A DNA stretch of 64,000 nt from Chitinimonas_A lacunae (GTDB lineage Bacteria; Pseudomonadota; Gammaproteobacteria; Burkholderiales; Chitinimonadaceae): NCBI RefSeq assembly GCF_042650885.1, contig NZ_JBHSBU010000001.1:2170001-2234000 (forward strand), written 5' to 3'. The notes under the pieces were generated by a model, which was given only the letters and a program-made list of their open reading frames with translations, did no database searches and was not told where the DNA came from. The translations under genes and the position numbers were made by a program. Positions 26,788 through 34,883 of this stretch are shown here, piece after piece (positions within the stretch are counted from its first letter, which is position 1; each line of letters opens with the position of its first letter).

Positions 26788-27443
26788 TGCATCACTCCGA
26801 ACAGCACGATGGCCAGACCGGCGAACAGAAACCATTGGCCGGCATAGCTGTAATGTTTGTCGACCCCCGAGCCGGGCTCGGGCCACTCGCGGACCAGACT
26901 GTCGTGGCCGTCGAGCTGGTAGGCCAGCGCGGCCACGGGGGTGGTCCTGACCAGTTCGCCATAACGGCGCCAGTCGAGGTTCTGCCAGACGGGGCCGGCC
27001 GTATCCGGCCCCAGTTCGATATAGCGTTGCTCAGGCGCCGTCAGCCGCACCGTGAGCCGTACCGGCGCTGTCGGCAGCGACTGCGCCGGCGGCTGGGCCG
27101 ACCAGAGCAGCCAGCCACGGTTGACCAGCAACAGGCGCCCGTCGTCGAGCCTGAGCGGGGCCAGCGCATGAAAGCCTGGCCGGCCACGCTGCACCCGATT
27201 GGCCAGCAGAATGGCGCCCTCGGGCTGCCAGCGGCCGGTCACCACAAAGCGCCGATCCCAGGCCAGCTCGCCCAATTCGCCGCGCCAGGGCTGCGGCGGC
27301 AGTGCCAGACGGGCGTCGCGCTGCTGCTGCGCGGCCGCCTTGCTGCGGCCGCGTTCGAGCTGCCACCAGCCAAGCCGCAGCGTGACCGCCACCAGCAGCA
27401 GGGTCAGCAAACACGGAATCAGACGGGGTCGTTGGAAGGGCAT
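26766..27443 (-). CDS. SURF1 family cytochrome oxidase assembly protein
   Basis: The 225-residue protein has two membrane helices, one at the N-terminus (LIPCLLTLLLVAVTLRLGWW) and one at the C-terminus (GQWFLFAGLAIVLFGVMHW). Between them is the SURF1 domain with RRFVVTGRWQPEGAILLANR and LLLVNRGWLLW. It assists heme A insertion into subunit I. It is the first gene of the surf1-ctaA-cyoE-sco run and diverges from the DUF2909 gene across 64 bp. Confidence 0.92.
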   Translation of the reverse strand: MPFQRPRLIPCLLTLLLVAVTLRLGWWQLERGRSKAAAQQQRDARLALPPQPWRGELGELAWDRRFVVTGRWQPEGAILLANRVQRGRPGFHALAPLRLDDGRLLLVNRGWLLWSAQPPAQSLPTAPVRLTVRLTAPEQRYIELGPDTAGPVWQNLDWRRYGELVRTTPVAALAYQLDGHDSLVREWPEPGSGVDKHYSYAGQWFLFAGLAIVLFGVMHWKRKPN

Positions 27444-27507
27444 ACGGACGGTGACGAGGCGGGGACGGCTCGGCTAGACTGGGTTTTTTTCGCGAACGCC
27501 GTCGCTT

Positions 27508-27708
27508 ATGAAACTTCTGGTCCTGATCCTTATCATCGCCATCCTTGCCGCCCTCGGCAGCGCCATGCTGGCGCTGATCCGGCATCGCGGCGCCAGCGAC
27601 CGGGTGGTACGGGCGCTGACCCTGCGTGTGGCGCTGTCGATCGGTCTGTTCCTGTTGCTGATGCTGGCTTACTGGCTGGGGTGGATCCAACCGCACGGCC
27701 TTCATTAA
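27508..27708 (+). CDS. DUF2909 twin transmembrane protein
   Basis: The 66-residue protein consists of two membrane helices (LLVLILIIAILAALGSAMLA and a second near residues 42-62) joined by a basic loop, RHRGASDRVVRALTLR. It matches the DUF2909 family found next to surf1 in Betaproteobacteria. The function is unknown, and the place between surf1 and ctaE suggests a role with cytochrome oxidase. It is the only plus-strand gene in the oxidase locus. Confidence 0.82.
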   Translation: MKLLVLILIIAILAALGSAMLALIRHRGASDRVVRALTLRVALSIGLFLLLMLAYWLGWIQPHGLH

Positions 27709-27737
27709 AGAACGGCAGTTTTGTTTTTATTATTTTT

Positions 27738-27779
27738 AAAACCGGCAATGCTTCTTGCGAGCATTTTGCCGGTTTTTTT
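27738..27779. terminator. Bidirectional terminator between the DUF2909 gene and ctaE
   Basis: A stem of 11 bp (aaaaccggcaa with ttgccggtttt) has A-rich and T-rich flanks on both sides. It serves the converging DUF2909 gene on plus and ctaE on minus. Confidence 0.88.
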
Positions 27780-27798
27780 ATTAAGACTGCAACGGCGA

Positions 27799-28662
27799 TT
27801 AGAGCCAGTAGACGAAGACGAACAGAATCAGCCACACCACGTCCACAAAGTGCCAGTACCAGGCGGCAGCTTCGAAGGCGAAATGGTGGTCGGCATTGAA
27901 ATGGCCACGCGCCGAGCGCAGCAGCATCACGGTCAGCATGATGGCGCCGATCATCACATGGAGGCCGTGAAAGCCAGTCATCATGTAGAAGGTGGCGCCA
28001 TAGACGCCTGAGGCGAGCGTCAGATTCATCTCGTCGATGGCGTGGTGGTATTCATACATCTGCAGGCCCAGGAACAGAAAGCCCAGCGCCACCGTGACGG
28101 TCAGGCCCAGCACCAGATGCTTGCGCAGATTCTTGACCAGCCCCCAGTGCGCCCAGGTCAGGGTGGCGCCCGAGGTCAGCAGGATGATGGTGTTGATGGC
28201 CGGTAAGCCCCAGGCACCCATGGCCTGATAGGGCTCGACTTCACCGGGTGCCACGCGCAGCGGCCAGCTCGGGATGAAGTCCTGCCACAGCAGCTTGTGG
28301 GTCATGTCACCAAGTTCGGGCACCGAAATCATCCGCACATAGAACAGCGTGCCGAAGAAGGCGCCGAAGAACATCACTTCCGAGAAGATGAACCAGCCCA
28401 TCCCCCAACGGAACGAAATATCGACCCGCTTGGAATAGACGCCCTTCTGCGATTCGCGGATCACATCGCCAAACCAGCCGAACAGCATATAGAGCAGGAT
28501 GGCCACCCCCAGCGCCAGGGCACCGTAGCCCAGGCCGACCTGGTTGATGCTGAGCGCAGCCCCGAGGCCAATGAAGAACAGCGCAAACGCCCCCACCAGC
28601 GGCCATTTCGATGGCTCGGGCACGAAGTAGTCGGGTTGATCAGTCGCCATATGCGTTGCCAT
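27799..28662 (-). CDS. ctaE: Cytochrome c oxidase subunit III
   Basis: The 287-residue protein has seven membrane helices and the typical subunit III segments. These include RWGMGWFIFSEVMFFGAFFG near residue 88 and YMMTGFHGLHVMIGAIMLT near residue 225. The end is WYWHFVDVVWLILFVFVYWL. It stabilises the catalytic core and proton uptake. It is the last structural gene of the ctaC-ctaD-ctaG-ctaE operon and is followed by a bidirectional terminator. A second Met four codons in is an alternative start. Confidence 0.96.
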   Translation of the reverse strand: MATHMATDQPDYFVPEPSKWPLVGAFALFFIGLGAALSINQVGLGYGALALGVAILLYMLFGWFGDVIRESQKGVYSKRVDISFRWGMGWFIFSEVMFFGAFFGTLFYVRMISVPELGDMTHKLLWQDFIPSWPLRVAPGEVEPYQAMGAWGLPAINTIILLTSGATLTWAHWGLVKNLRKHLVLGLTVTVALGFLFLGLQMYEYHHAIDEMNLTLASGVYGATFYMMTGFHGLHVMIGAIMLTVMLLRSARGHFNADHHFAFEAAAWYWHFVDVVWLILFVFVYWL

Positions 28663-28701
28663 GATGGTCTACTCCCTTCTCTTTCTTGTGTTCTGTTTCC
28701 G

Positions 28702-28902
28702 TCAATTGACGATGCTGCGCACCAAGGTCAGCAGACCGCCGATCAGCAGGGCTGCGCACAGCAGCCCTGCGATAATGATCTGATAGGGCCGCAGCCGGCT
28801 CAGATCAGACTGGGAATCCTTACCGCGACGAATACCGCTGAAAGCCGACAGCACGGCGCCGATGGCCTGCAAGATGCCTCGTACACCGTGCCGCTCGCTC
28901 AT
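28702..28902 (-). CDS. DUF2970 small membrane protein
   Basis: The 66-residue protein begins MSERHGVRGILQAIGAVLSA and has one C-terminal membrane helix (YQIIIAGLLCAALLIGGLLT). This is the DUF2970 pattern, found between ctaG and ctaE in Betaproteobacteria. Its function is unknown, and the conserved site implies an assembly or stability role in the oxidase. The start overlaps the ctaG stop as ATGA. Confidence 0.85.
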   Translation of the reverse strand: MSERHGVRGILQAIGAVLSAFSGIRRGKDSQSDLSRLRPYQIIIAGLLCAALLIGGLLTLVRSIVN

Positions 28903-29450
28903 GAGGAACGCTCCGCCGGGGTTTTCGGGGCCGTACCGGCCACTTCAAAGAAGCTGTAGGACAGGGTGACGGTATTGACGTCGGCCGGCAGCTTCGGGTC
29001 GATCACGAACACCACCGGCATCCGCCGCGTCTCGCCGGCCTTGAAGGTCTGCTGGCTGAAGCAGAAGCAGTCGAGCTTGTTGAAGTAGGCGCCGGCGAGC
29101 CCCGGGGCATAGCTCGGGATCGCCTGGCCCACCACGCTGCGCGGCGCCAGGTTTTCGATGTCGTAGTAGACCTGCACCAATTGGCCCGGATGCACCTGCA
29201 TCCGGGTCCGCTCGGGCGTGAAGCGCCAGGGCAGGCCACCACGCACATTGGCGTCGAACTCGATGGTGAGGGTGCGGTTGCTCACCACCTGGGTATTGCC
29301 GACGCTGTCGGCCTTGAGCAGGTTATTGATGCCGGTGACTTCGCAGATCTTCTTGTAGAACGGCACCAGGGCAAAACCGAAGCCGAACATCAATAAGGCG
29401 ATCACCACCAGCTTGTGCAGGGTACGGCGGTTGTCGCTGCGCATATCCAT
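28899..29450 (-). CDS. ctaG: Cytochrome c oxidase assembly protein CtaG/Cox11
   Basis: The 183-residue protein has one N-terminal helix (LVVIALLMFGFGFALVPFYK) and a periplasmic immunoglobulin-like domain. The copper-binding motif CFCFSQQTF follows a third conserved Cys region, YKKICEVTG. It delivers copper to the CuB site of subunit I. The ATG used lies right after the stop of the 36-residue upstream gene, whose end supplies a GGTGG ribosome binding site. Confidence 0.93.
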   Translation of the reverse strand: MDMRSDNRRTLHKLVVIALLMFGFGFALVPFYKKICEVTGINNLLKADSVGNTQVVSNRTLTIEFDANVRGGLPWRFTPERTRMQVHPGQLVQVYYDIENLAPRSVVGQAIPSYAPGLAGAYFNKLDCFCFSQQTFKAGETRRMPVVFVIDPKLPADVNTVTLSYSFFEVAGTAPKTPAERSS

Positions 29451-29451
29451 A

Positions 29452-29562
29452 TCAGCCACCGAACAGGCCAAGCCGGATCATCACCCCGACAAAGAATGCC
29501 AGGGCGATCGATCCCAGGATCAGGCCAAGACGGCGGTTGCTGCGGCGGGTATTGGCATCCAT
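29452..29562 (-). CDS. Cytochrome oxidase small assembly protein
   Basis: This is a 36-residue ORF. A basic head (MDANTRRSNRRLG) leads into a single helix (LILGSIALAFFVGVMIRLGL). It sits between ctaD and ctaG. Its stop is one base before the ctaG start, so the two are probably translated together. Proteins of this size and form are known at this exact place in other Betaproteobacteria, where they are named as small assembly proteins of the oxidase. Confidence 0.85.
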   Translation of the reverse strand: MDANTRRSNRRLGLILGSIALAFFVGVMIRLGLFGG

Positions 29563-29574
29563 CGCAAGCTCCGC

Positions 29575-31221
29575 TCAGTGCAGCTTCTGCTGGGCCGACA
29601 GTTCATCGACCAGGGCTTTGGGCGGCGGGGTTTCCCAGGTATGGAACGGCGCGGGCGACGGCACTTCCCATTCGAGCGTATTGCCGCCTTCCCACGGCCG
29701 CTGCGGCGCCGGGCCCGTGCCGCCCCGGATCGTGCGGATCACGTTGTAGAGGAAGATCAGTTGACCAAGGCCGAAGCAGAAGGCACCGATCGAGGCAATG
29801 GTATTGAACTCGGTGAACTGGACGGCGTAGTCGGGAATCCGCCGGGGCATCCCGGCCAGGCCGAGGAAGTGCATCGGGAAGAAGGTGACGTTGAACCAGA
29901 TCATCGACCACCAGAAGTGGAATTTACCCATCTTCTCGTCGTACATATAACCGGTCCACTTGGGCAGCCAGTAGTAGGCGGCGGCAAACAGCGAGAACAG
30001 CGCGCCCGCCACCAGCACATAGTGGAAATGGGCCACCACATAGTAGGTATCGTGGAGCTGGATATCGACGGCGGCAATCGACAGGATCACGCCCGACAGG
30101 CCACCCACGGTAAACAGGCAGACAAAGCCGACCGCGAACAGCATCGGCGTCTCGAAACTCATCGCGCCGCGCCACATGGTGGCAATCCAGTTGAACACCT
30201 TGACCCCGGTCGGCACCGCAATCAGCGCCGTGGCGTACATGAAGAACAGCTGGGCGGTGGCCGGCATGCCGACCGAGAACATATGGTGGGCCCACACCAT
30301 AAAGGACAGGATGGCGATCGAGCTGGTGGCATACACCATCGAGTGGTAGCCGAACAGCGGCTTGCGCGAGAAGGTCGGGATCACCTGACTCACCACGCCG
30401 AAGGCGGGCAAGGCCATGATATAGACCTCGGGGTGGCCGAAGAACCAGAAGATATGCTGGTACAGCACCGGGTCGCCACCGCCTTCGGCATTGAAGAAGT
30501 TGGTGCCGAAATGGCGGTCGGTCAGCACCATCGTCACGGCCCCGGCGAGCACCGGCATCACGGCGATCAGCAGGTAGGCGGTGATCAGCGACGTCCAGAC
30601 AAACATCGGCATGCGCATCAGGGTCATGCCGGGCGCACGCATATTGAGAATCGTGGTGATGATATTGATCGCGCCCATGATGGACGAGATACCCATGATA
30701 TGGATGGCGAAGATGGTCAGGTCCATCCCCATCCCCATCTGGGTCGACAGCGGCGCGTAGAGCGTCCAGCCTGCCGCAGCCGCCCCGCCCGGCACGGCGA
30801 ACGAGATCAGCAGCAGCAGGGCTGCCGGCGGCAGCAGCCAGAACGACCAGTTGTTCATCCGGGCAAACGCCATATCGGGTGCGCCGATCATCAGCGGGAT
30901 CATCCAGTTGGCCAGACCCGTGAAGGCCGGCATGATGGCGCCGAACACCATGATCAGACCGTGCAGCGTGGTGAACTGGTTGAACAGATCAGGCCGGAAG
31001 AATTGCAGGCCCGGGCTGAACAGTTCAAGCCGGATACACAGCGCCAGCACCCCGCCCGAGATGAACATCACAAAGGCAAACCACATATAGAGGGTGCCGA
31101 TGTCTTTGTGGTTGGTGGCGGTCAGCCAGCGGCCCAGGCCGGTGGGCGCGTGATGATGATGGTCGTCGTGCCCGCCGTGAGCCGGCTGCTCGGCGTGCTC
31201 GGGAGTATGGATAGTGGTCAT
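29575..31221 (-). CDS. ctaD: Cytochrome c oxidase subunit I (caa3/aa3 type)
   Basis: The 548-residue protein has twelve membrane helices. It carries the catalytic core with heme a, heme a3 and CuB. The motif WFFGHPEVYIMALPAFG holds the His-Tyr pair and the channel Glu of the A1 type. Other motifs include WAHHMFSVGMP, LHDTYYVVAHFHYVLVAGA and the start NHKDIGTLYMW. An extra His-rich N-terminus (GGHDDHHHH) precedes it. It lies between ctaC and the small assembly protein gene. Confidence 0.97.
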   Translation of the reverse strand: MTTIHTPEHAEQPAHGGHDDHHHHAPTGLGRWLTATNHKDIGTLYMWFAFVMFISGGVLALCIRLELFSPGLQFFRPDLFNQFTTLHGLIMVFGAIMPAFTGLANWMIPLMIGAPDMAFARMNNWSFWLLPPAALLLLISFAVPGGAAAAGWTLYAPLSTQMGMGMDLTIFAIHIMGISSIMGAINIITTILNMRAPGMTLMRMPMFVWTSLITAYLLIAVMPVLAGAVTMVLTDRHFGTNFFNAEGGGDPVLYQHIFWFFGHPEVYIMALPAFGVVSQVIPTFSRKPLFGYHSMVYATSSIAILSFMVWAHHMFSVGMPATAQLFFMYATALIAVPTGVKVFNWIATMWRGAMSFETPMLFAVGFVCLFTVGGLSGVILSIAAVDIQLHDTYYVVAHFHYVLVAGALFSLFAAAYYWLPKWTGYMYDEKMGKFHFWWSMIWFNVTFFPMHFLGLAGMPRRIPDYAVQFTEFNTIASIGAFCFGLGQLIFLYNVIRTIRGGTGPAPQRPWEGGNTLEWEVPSPAPFHTWETPPPKALVDELSAQQKLH

Positions 31222-31238
31222 GTCAGCTCCTCACCTGC

Positions 31239-32390
31239 TTATTTGGCCGTCCGGGCGGCCTTGATCTGCGCCGGCTGGACCAGTTGTCCGGTCTTGTTGC
31301 CCCAGGCATTGCGCTCATAGGTGACGACGGCCGCGATTTCGGTGTCGTTGAGCTGCTTGCCCCAGGCCTGCATGGCCGGATTCTTCTTGCTGCCATTGAG
31401 CACCATATCGATATGGGCTGGCAGTTGGCCGGCTTCGATCGCCATCTTGGAGCCGTCGAGTGCCGGGAAATTGCCCGGGATACCCTTGCCCTCGGCACCG
31501 TGGCAAGCCACGCAGTTGGCCTTGTAGACGGCCTCGCCGCGCTTCATCAGATCGGCCAGCGTCCATTGCTTGGTCGGGTCGTCCTGATTGGCGGCCGCTT
31601 CCTTCTTTTTCTGTTCGACCCAGGCGGCATATTTCTCCTGGCTTACCACCTCGACCACGATGGGCATAAAGCCATGGTCCTTGCCGCACAGCTCGACACA
31701 CTGGCCGCGATAGATGCCTTCCTTCTCGGCACGGAACCAGGTATCGCGAATAAAGCCGGGAATGGCGTCCTGCTTGACGCCAAAGGCGGGTACGCCCCAG
31801 GAGTGGATCACGTCGTTGGCAGTCAGCAGCACCCGGATCTTCTTGTTGACCGGTACCACCATGCGCTTGTCGACTTCGAGCAGATAGTCGGGATTCTTCT
31901 TCTCGCGCTGCTCGGCCGGGATGCCGTAGTTCTCATATTGAGTCTGCGGGGTGGCCAGGCGGCTGTAGAAACCGATGCCTTCACCAAGGTAGTCGTAGCC
32001 CCACTGCCATTGGTAGCCGGTCACTTTGATGGTGATATCGGCGCCGCGCGTGTCTTTCTGCTCCAGCACCATCCGGGTGGCAGGCCAGGCCATGGCGATC
32101 AGGATCAGCAACGGAATGATGGTCCAGACCAGCTCGACCGTCGTGCTCTCATGAAAGTTGGCAGCTTTATGTCCGACCGATTTTCGATGTTTGAAAATCG
32201 AATAGAACATCAGGCCGAACACCACGATAAAGATAATGGCGCAGACAAACAGCAGGTAATCGTGCAACCCGTAGATATCGCGGGCGATTTGCGTGACGGG
32301 TGGTTGTAGATTGGTCTTGTAATCGGCGAGACAGGCGCTGCTCGCGACGAGCGAGAGCGCAGCAAGGTATTGCTGTGCGCTTCTTTTCAT
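31239..32390 (-). CDS. ctaC: Cytochrome c oxidase subunit II with fused cytochrome c (caa3 type)
   Basis: The 383-residue protein has a signal peptide, two membrane helices and a periplasmic CuA domain. The CuA ligands are in YRGQCVELCGKDHGFMPI, with the distant His in VIHSWGVP. A class I cytochrome c is fused at the C-terminus (ANCVACHGAEGKG; axial Met in KKNPAMQAWGKQL). It takes electrons from soluble cytochrome c and passes them to subunit I. It is the first gene of the operon. Confidence 0.96.
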   Translation of the reverse strand: MKRSAQQYLAALSLVASSACLADYKTNLQPPVTQIARDIYGLHDYLLFVCAIIFIVVFGLMFYSIFKHRKSVGHKAANFHESTTVELVWTIIPLLILIAMAWPATRMVLEQKDTRGADITIKVTGYQWQWGYDYLGEGIGFYSRLATPQTQYENYGIPAEQREKKNPDYLLEVDKRMVVPVNKKIRVLLTANDVIHSWGVPAFGVKQDAIPGFIRDTWFRAEKEGIYRGQCVELCGKDHGFMPIVVEVVSQEKYAAWVEQKKKEAAANQDDPTKQWTLADLMKRGEAVYKANCVACHGAEGKGIPGNFPALDGSKMAIEAGQLPAHIDMVLNGSKKNPAMQAWGKQLNDTEIAAVVTYERNAWGNKTGQLVQPAQIKAARTAK

Positions 32391-32534
32391 AGTGTCCCCT
32401 TCACGATACGCAGGTGCGTTGCCAACCTGCGCCGTTTCCCTCTGCGCCGAATTGTTACCGGCGTCGTTAGTGGTCGCTCGTCAAATAGCCCTGAAAGTAG
32501 CCCAGAACCGGTTTGCGGCGATTTGTCGCAGCGA

Positions 32535-32564
32535 ATGGTATCAGACCGAACAGGAAAAATTCAA
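32535..32564 (-). promoter_or_regulatory. Candidate sigma-70 promoter of the cytochrome oxidase operon
   Basis: On the minus strand ttgaat and taccat lie 18 bases apart in the 209-bp spacer between ctaC and bioD, which also contains AT-rich sequence next to bioD. The match is moderate, and no start site is known. Confidence 0.3.
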
Positions 32565-32599
32565 CTGAAGGGAAAACTTTGAAAATCGTCTTTAAATCA

Positions 32600-33298
32600 T
32601 TAATTAATAATGGATTTTAGTGCAATATCGAGTCTTTGCTCGAACAGCGGTTCGAGTTTTTGCTCTGGGCTGTGGAAATAGGGCAACACCCCAAGGCAAG
32701 GTCCGGGTAAGCAGCGTGTCAGATAGTCGATATTTTCCTCGGCAGCGGCCATTGCCGGGTCGATCCGGTTGCCGATCCAGCCGGCGAAACGACAACCGGC
32801 TGCCTCGATCGCGGCCGCACTCAAACGGGCGTGGTTGAGACAGCCGAGTCGCAGGCCAACCACCAGGATCACCGGCAGATCGAGCAAACGGGCCAGATCG
32901 GCCATACTGCGCGTTTCATCGAGCGGTGCCAGCCAGCCGCCCGCTCCTTCGACCAGCACCAGATCGGTCTGACTACGCAAGCCATCATACGCCTCGACCA
33001 GCCGCGCCGGCTCGACCGTCACCCCGGCCGCCCGGGCCGCCAGATGGGGCGACAGCGGCAGTTCGAAGGCGTAAGGATTGGTCCAGTGCGCCGGTGCCGC
33101 CACGCTGGCGGCACGATGGGCGGCCACATCCTCGTTGTAGAGCGAGCCGTCGGCCAGCCGTTCGCAGCCCGAGGCCACCGGCTTCATCCCGACTGCCCGC
33201 AGCCCGAGCCGGGCGGCACTGCGCAACAGGGCGACCGTTGCCACGGTCTTGCCGACCGATGTGTCGGTCCCGGTCATGAAAAAACCGTGTCCGCTCAC
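32600..33298 (-). CDS. bioD: Dethiobiotin synthetase
   Basis: The 232-residue P-loop protein begins with GHGFFMTGTDTSVGKTVATV, which holds the ATP site. It has LVEGAGGWLAPLDE near residue 110 and GWIGNRIDPAMA later, as in BioD. It closes the ureido ring of dethiobiotin from DAPA, CO2 and ATP. A GTG start overlaps the bioC stop as GTGA; an ATG seven codons later is possible but would clip the first strand. The other biotin genes are outside the window. Confidence 0.95.
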   Translation of the reverse strand: MSGHGFFMTGTDTSVGKTVATVALLRSAARLGLRAVGMKPVASGCERLADGSLYNEDVAAHRAASVAAPAHWTNPYAFELPLSPHLAARAAGVTVEPARLVEAYDGLRSQTDLVLVEGAGGWLAPLDETRSMADLARLLDLPVILVVGLRLGCLNHARLSAAAIEAAGCRFAGWIGNRIDPAMAAAEENIDYLTRCLPGPCLGVLPYFHSPEQKLEPLFEQRLDIALKSIIN

Positions 33299-34176
33299 CG
33301 ATCGGTCCTCTTGGGCTGGAACTGGATCACCTGGCGACCATCGTCGCGCCGCTCGACGGGCGTCGGCTTCCAGGCATGGCCGTACACCACCTCATAGCTT
33401 GCCGGCAGCCGGCCGTCGCGGCGCAACTGCTCATAAGTGGCCATCGCCCGGCTCCAGGCCGACTTGCCCATCAGGCCGGTGCGCCGGCCCAGGGTCACGT
33501 TATGGGCACCCAGGGCTTTGAGGTCGCTCATCACGGCGCGCATGTCTTCATAGGTCAGCACGATCTTTTCCATATCCATCACCGGTGAGGCAAAGCCAGC
33601 GCGGCTGAGCGCATCGCCCAGATCGTGCATATCGATAAAGCGGTTGACGTGGGTATGGTTATCGACGCCGGCAAACGCGGCACGCAGCTCCTGTAGCGTA
33701 TCGGGGCCAAACGTGCTGAACATCAGCAGACCTTCGGGTCGCAGAACCCGATGGAATTCGCGGAACGCCGCATCGGGCTCATTGACCCATTGCAGCGCCA
33801 AGCTTGACCACACCAGATCGAGCGAACCGCTGGCCAGCGGCAGCGCCTCGATATCGCCGCACACCTGCCAGGGCGCCCGGCCGAACCAGCGTCCCAGCAG
33901 CCCCACCCGCTCGCGTGCCACCGCCAGCATCGCCGGGGCCAGATCGAGTTCGAGCAGCCGGGCACCTTCATAGCGCTGGCGCAGACGCGGTCCGGCATAA
34001 CCGGTGCCGCAGCCGGCGTCGAGGATATGGCGTGGTGCCAGCTTGACCCATTGCAGCCGGTCCAGCATCCGCTCGGCCACTTCGCGTTGCAGCACAGCCG
34101 CGCCGTCGTAACTGCGGGCAGCCCGGTCGAACGAGCGCCGTACTGCCTGCTTATCGGTGTAGAACGCCTCGCTCAT
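33295..34176 (-). CDS. bioC: Malonyl-ACP O-methyltransferase BioC
   Basis: The 293-residue SAM-dependent methyltransferase has motif I HILDAGCGTGYAGPRLRQRY near residue 48, and the acceptor region SLDLVWSSLALQWVNEPDAAF typical of BioC. It methylates malonyl-ACP to start pimeloyl synthesis. Start and stop overlap dedA and bioD by 4 bp each, so the three are one coupled unit. Confidence 0.93.
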   Translation of the reverse strand: MSEAFYTDKQAVRRSFDRAARSYDGAAVLQREVAERMLDRLQWVKLAPRHILDAGCGTGYAGPRLRQRYEGARLLELDLAPAMLAVARERVGLLGRWFGRAPWQVCGDIEALPLASGSLDLVWSSLALQWVNEPDAAFREFHRVLRPEGLLMFSTFGPDTLQELRAAFAGVDNHTHVNRFIDMHDLGDALSRAGFASPVMDMEKIVLTYEDMRAVMSDLKALGAHNVTLGRRTGLMGKSAWSRAMATYEQLRRDGRLPASYEVVYGHAWKPTPVERRDDGRQVIQFQPKRTDR

Positions 34177-34814
34177 GCCGCTCTCCGTCGCTGGCGCCAG
34201 ATCTCGATCACGCCGGGCAGGATCGACAGCACGATAATCAGCAGAATCAGCTTGGAAAGATTGTCACGCACCAGCGGCAGATTGCCGAACAGATAGCCGG
34301 CATAAAGAAATCCGACAACCCAAGCCAAGGCCCCAATTACGTTGTAAGCAAAAAATCTTGAATACTGCATCTCCCCTACCCCAGCCACAAATGGGGCGAA
34401 AGTGCGCACGATGGGAACGAAACGAGCGAACACGATGGTCTTGCCGCCATGGCGCTCGTAAAAGGCATGGGTACGGTCAAGGTATTCACGCCGGAAGATG
34501 CGCGACTGAGGATTGGCAAACAGCCGCATGCCGATCCGGCGCCCGATCAGATAATTGAGCGCGTCGCCGCTGATCGCCGCGATCAGCAACAACAGGGCCA
34601 GCAGATGGACATTGAGTTCGTTGCCAGGCTGTGCAGCCAGCGCCCCCGCGACAAACAGCAGCGAATCGCCGGGCAGGAAAGGCATCACCACCAGCCCGGT
34701 CTCACAGAAGATCACCGCAAACAGCAAGGGATAGAGCCAGACACCATAGTCGCTGGCCAGTTGGGCCAGCAGGCGGTCGAGATGGAAGAACAGGTCGAGC
34801 AGGGAGAAATCCAC
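34173..34814 (-). CDS. DedA family membrane protein
   Basis: The 213-residue protein has several membrane helices and the DedA motifs. These are GLVVMPFLPGDSLLFVAGAL near residue 40 and HGGKTIVFARFVPIVRTFAP near residue 121, with the conserved Arg residues. DedA proteins act as membrane flippases or proton-dependent transporters needed for envelope stability. Its 4-bp overlap with bioC makes it the first gene of the dedA-bioC-bioD run. Confidence 0.92.
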   Translation of the reverse strand: MDFSLLDLFFHLDRLLAQLASDYGVWLYPLLFAVIFCETGLVVMPFLPGDSLLFVAGALAAQPGNELNVHLLALLLLIAAISGDALNYLIGRRIGMRLFANPQSRIFRREYLDRTHAFYERHGGKTIVFARFVPIVRTFAPFVAGVGEMQYSRFFAYNVIGALAWVVGFLYAGYLFGNLPLVRDNLSKLILLIIVLSILPGVIEIWRQRRRAA

Positions 34815-34830
34815 GGGGTCTCCTTATGAC

Positions 34831-34855
34831 TGCGGCCGGCACAAGGCCGGCCGCA
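34831..34855 (-). terminator. Hairpin between secF and dedA
   Basis: A 9-bp GC stem (tgcggccgg with ccggccgca, 7-base loop) lies 28 bp past the secF stop. No T-run follows, so it may stop transcription weakly or protect the 3' end. Confidence 0.5.
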
Positions 34856-34883
34856 CGGGGAATGGTCAGGACGGCCAGGCCGC

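Noticed and set aside
26788..26886. Upstream ATG at 26835 for the thioredoxin-like assembly protein
   Set aside because: The extra residues come from the surf1 coding region in another frame and no ribosome binding site is present; TTG at 26787 has GGAG.
29413..31320. 635-codon open frame antisense to ctaD
   Set aside because: Its His/Gln/Arg-rich reading is the complement of membrane-helix codons in subunit I and not a protein family.
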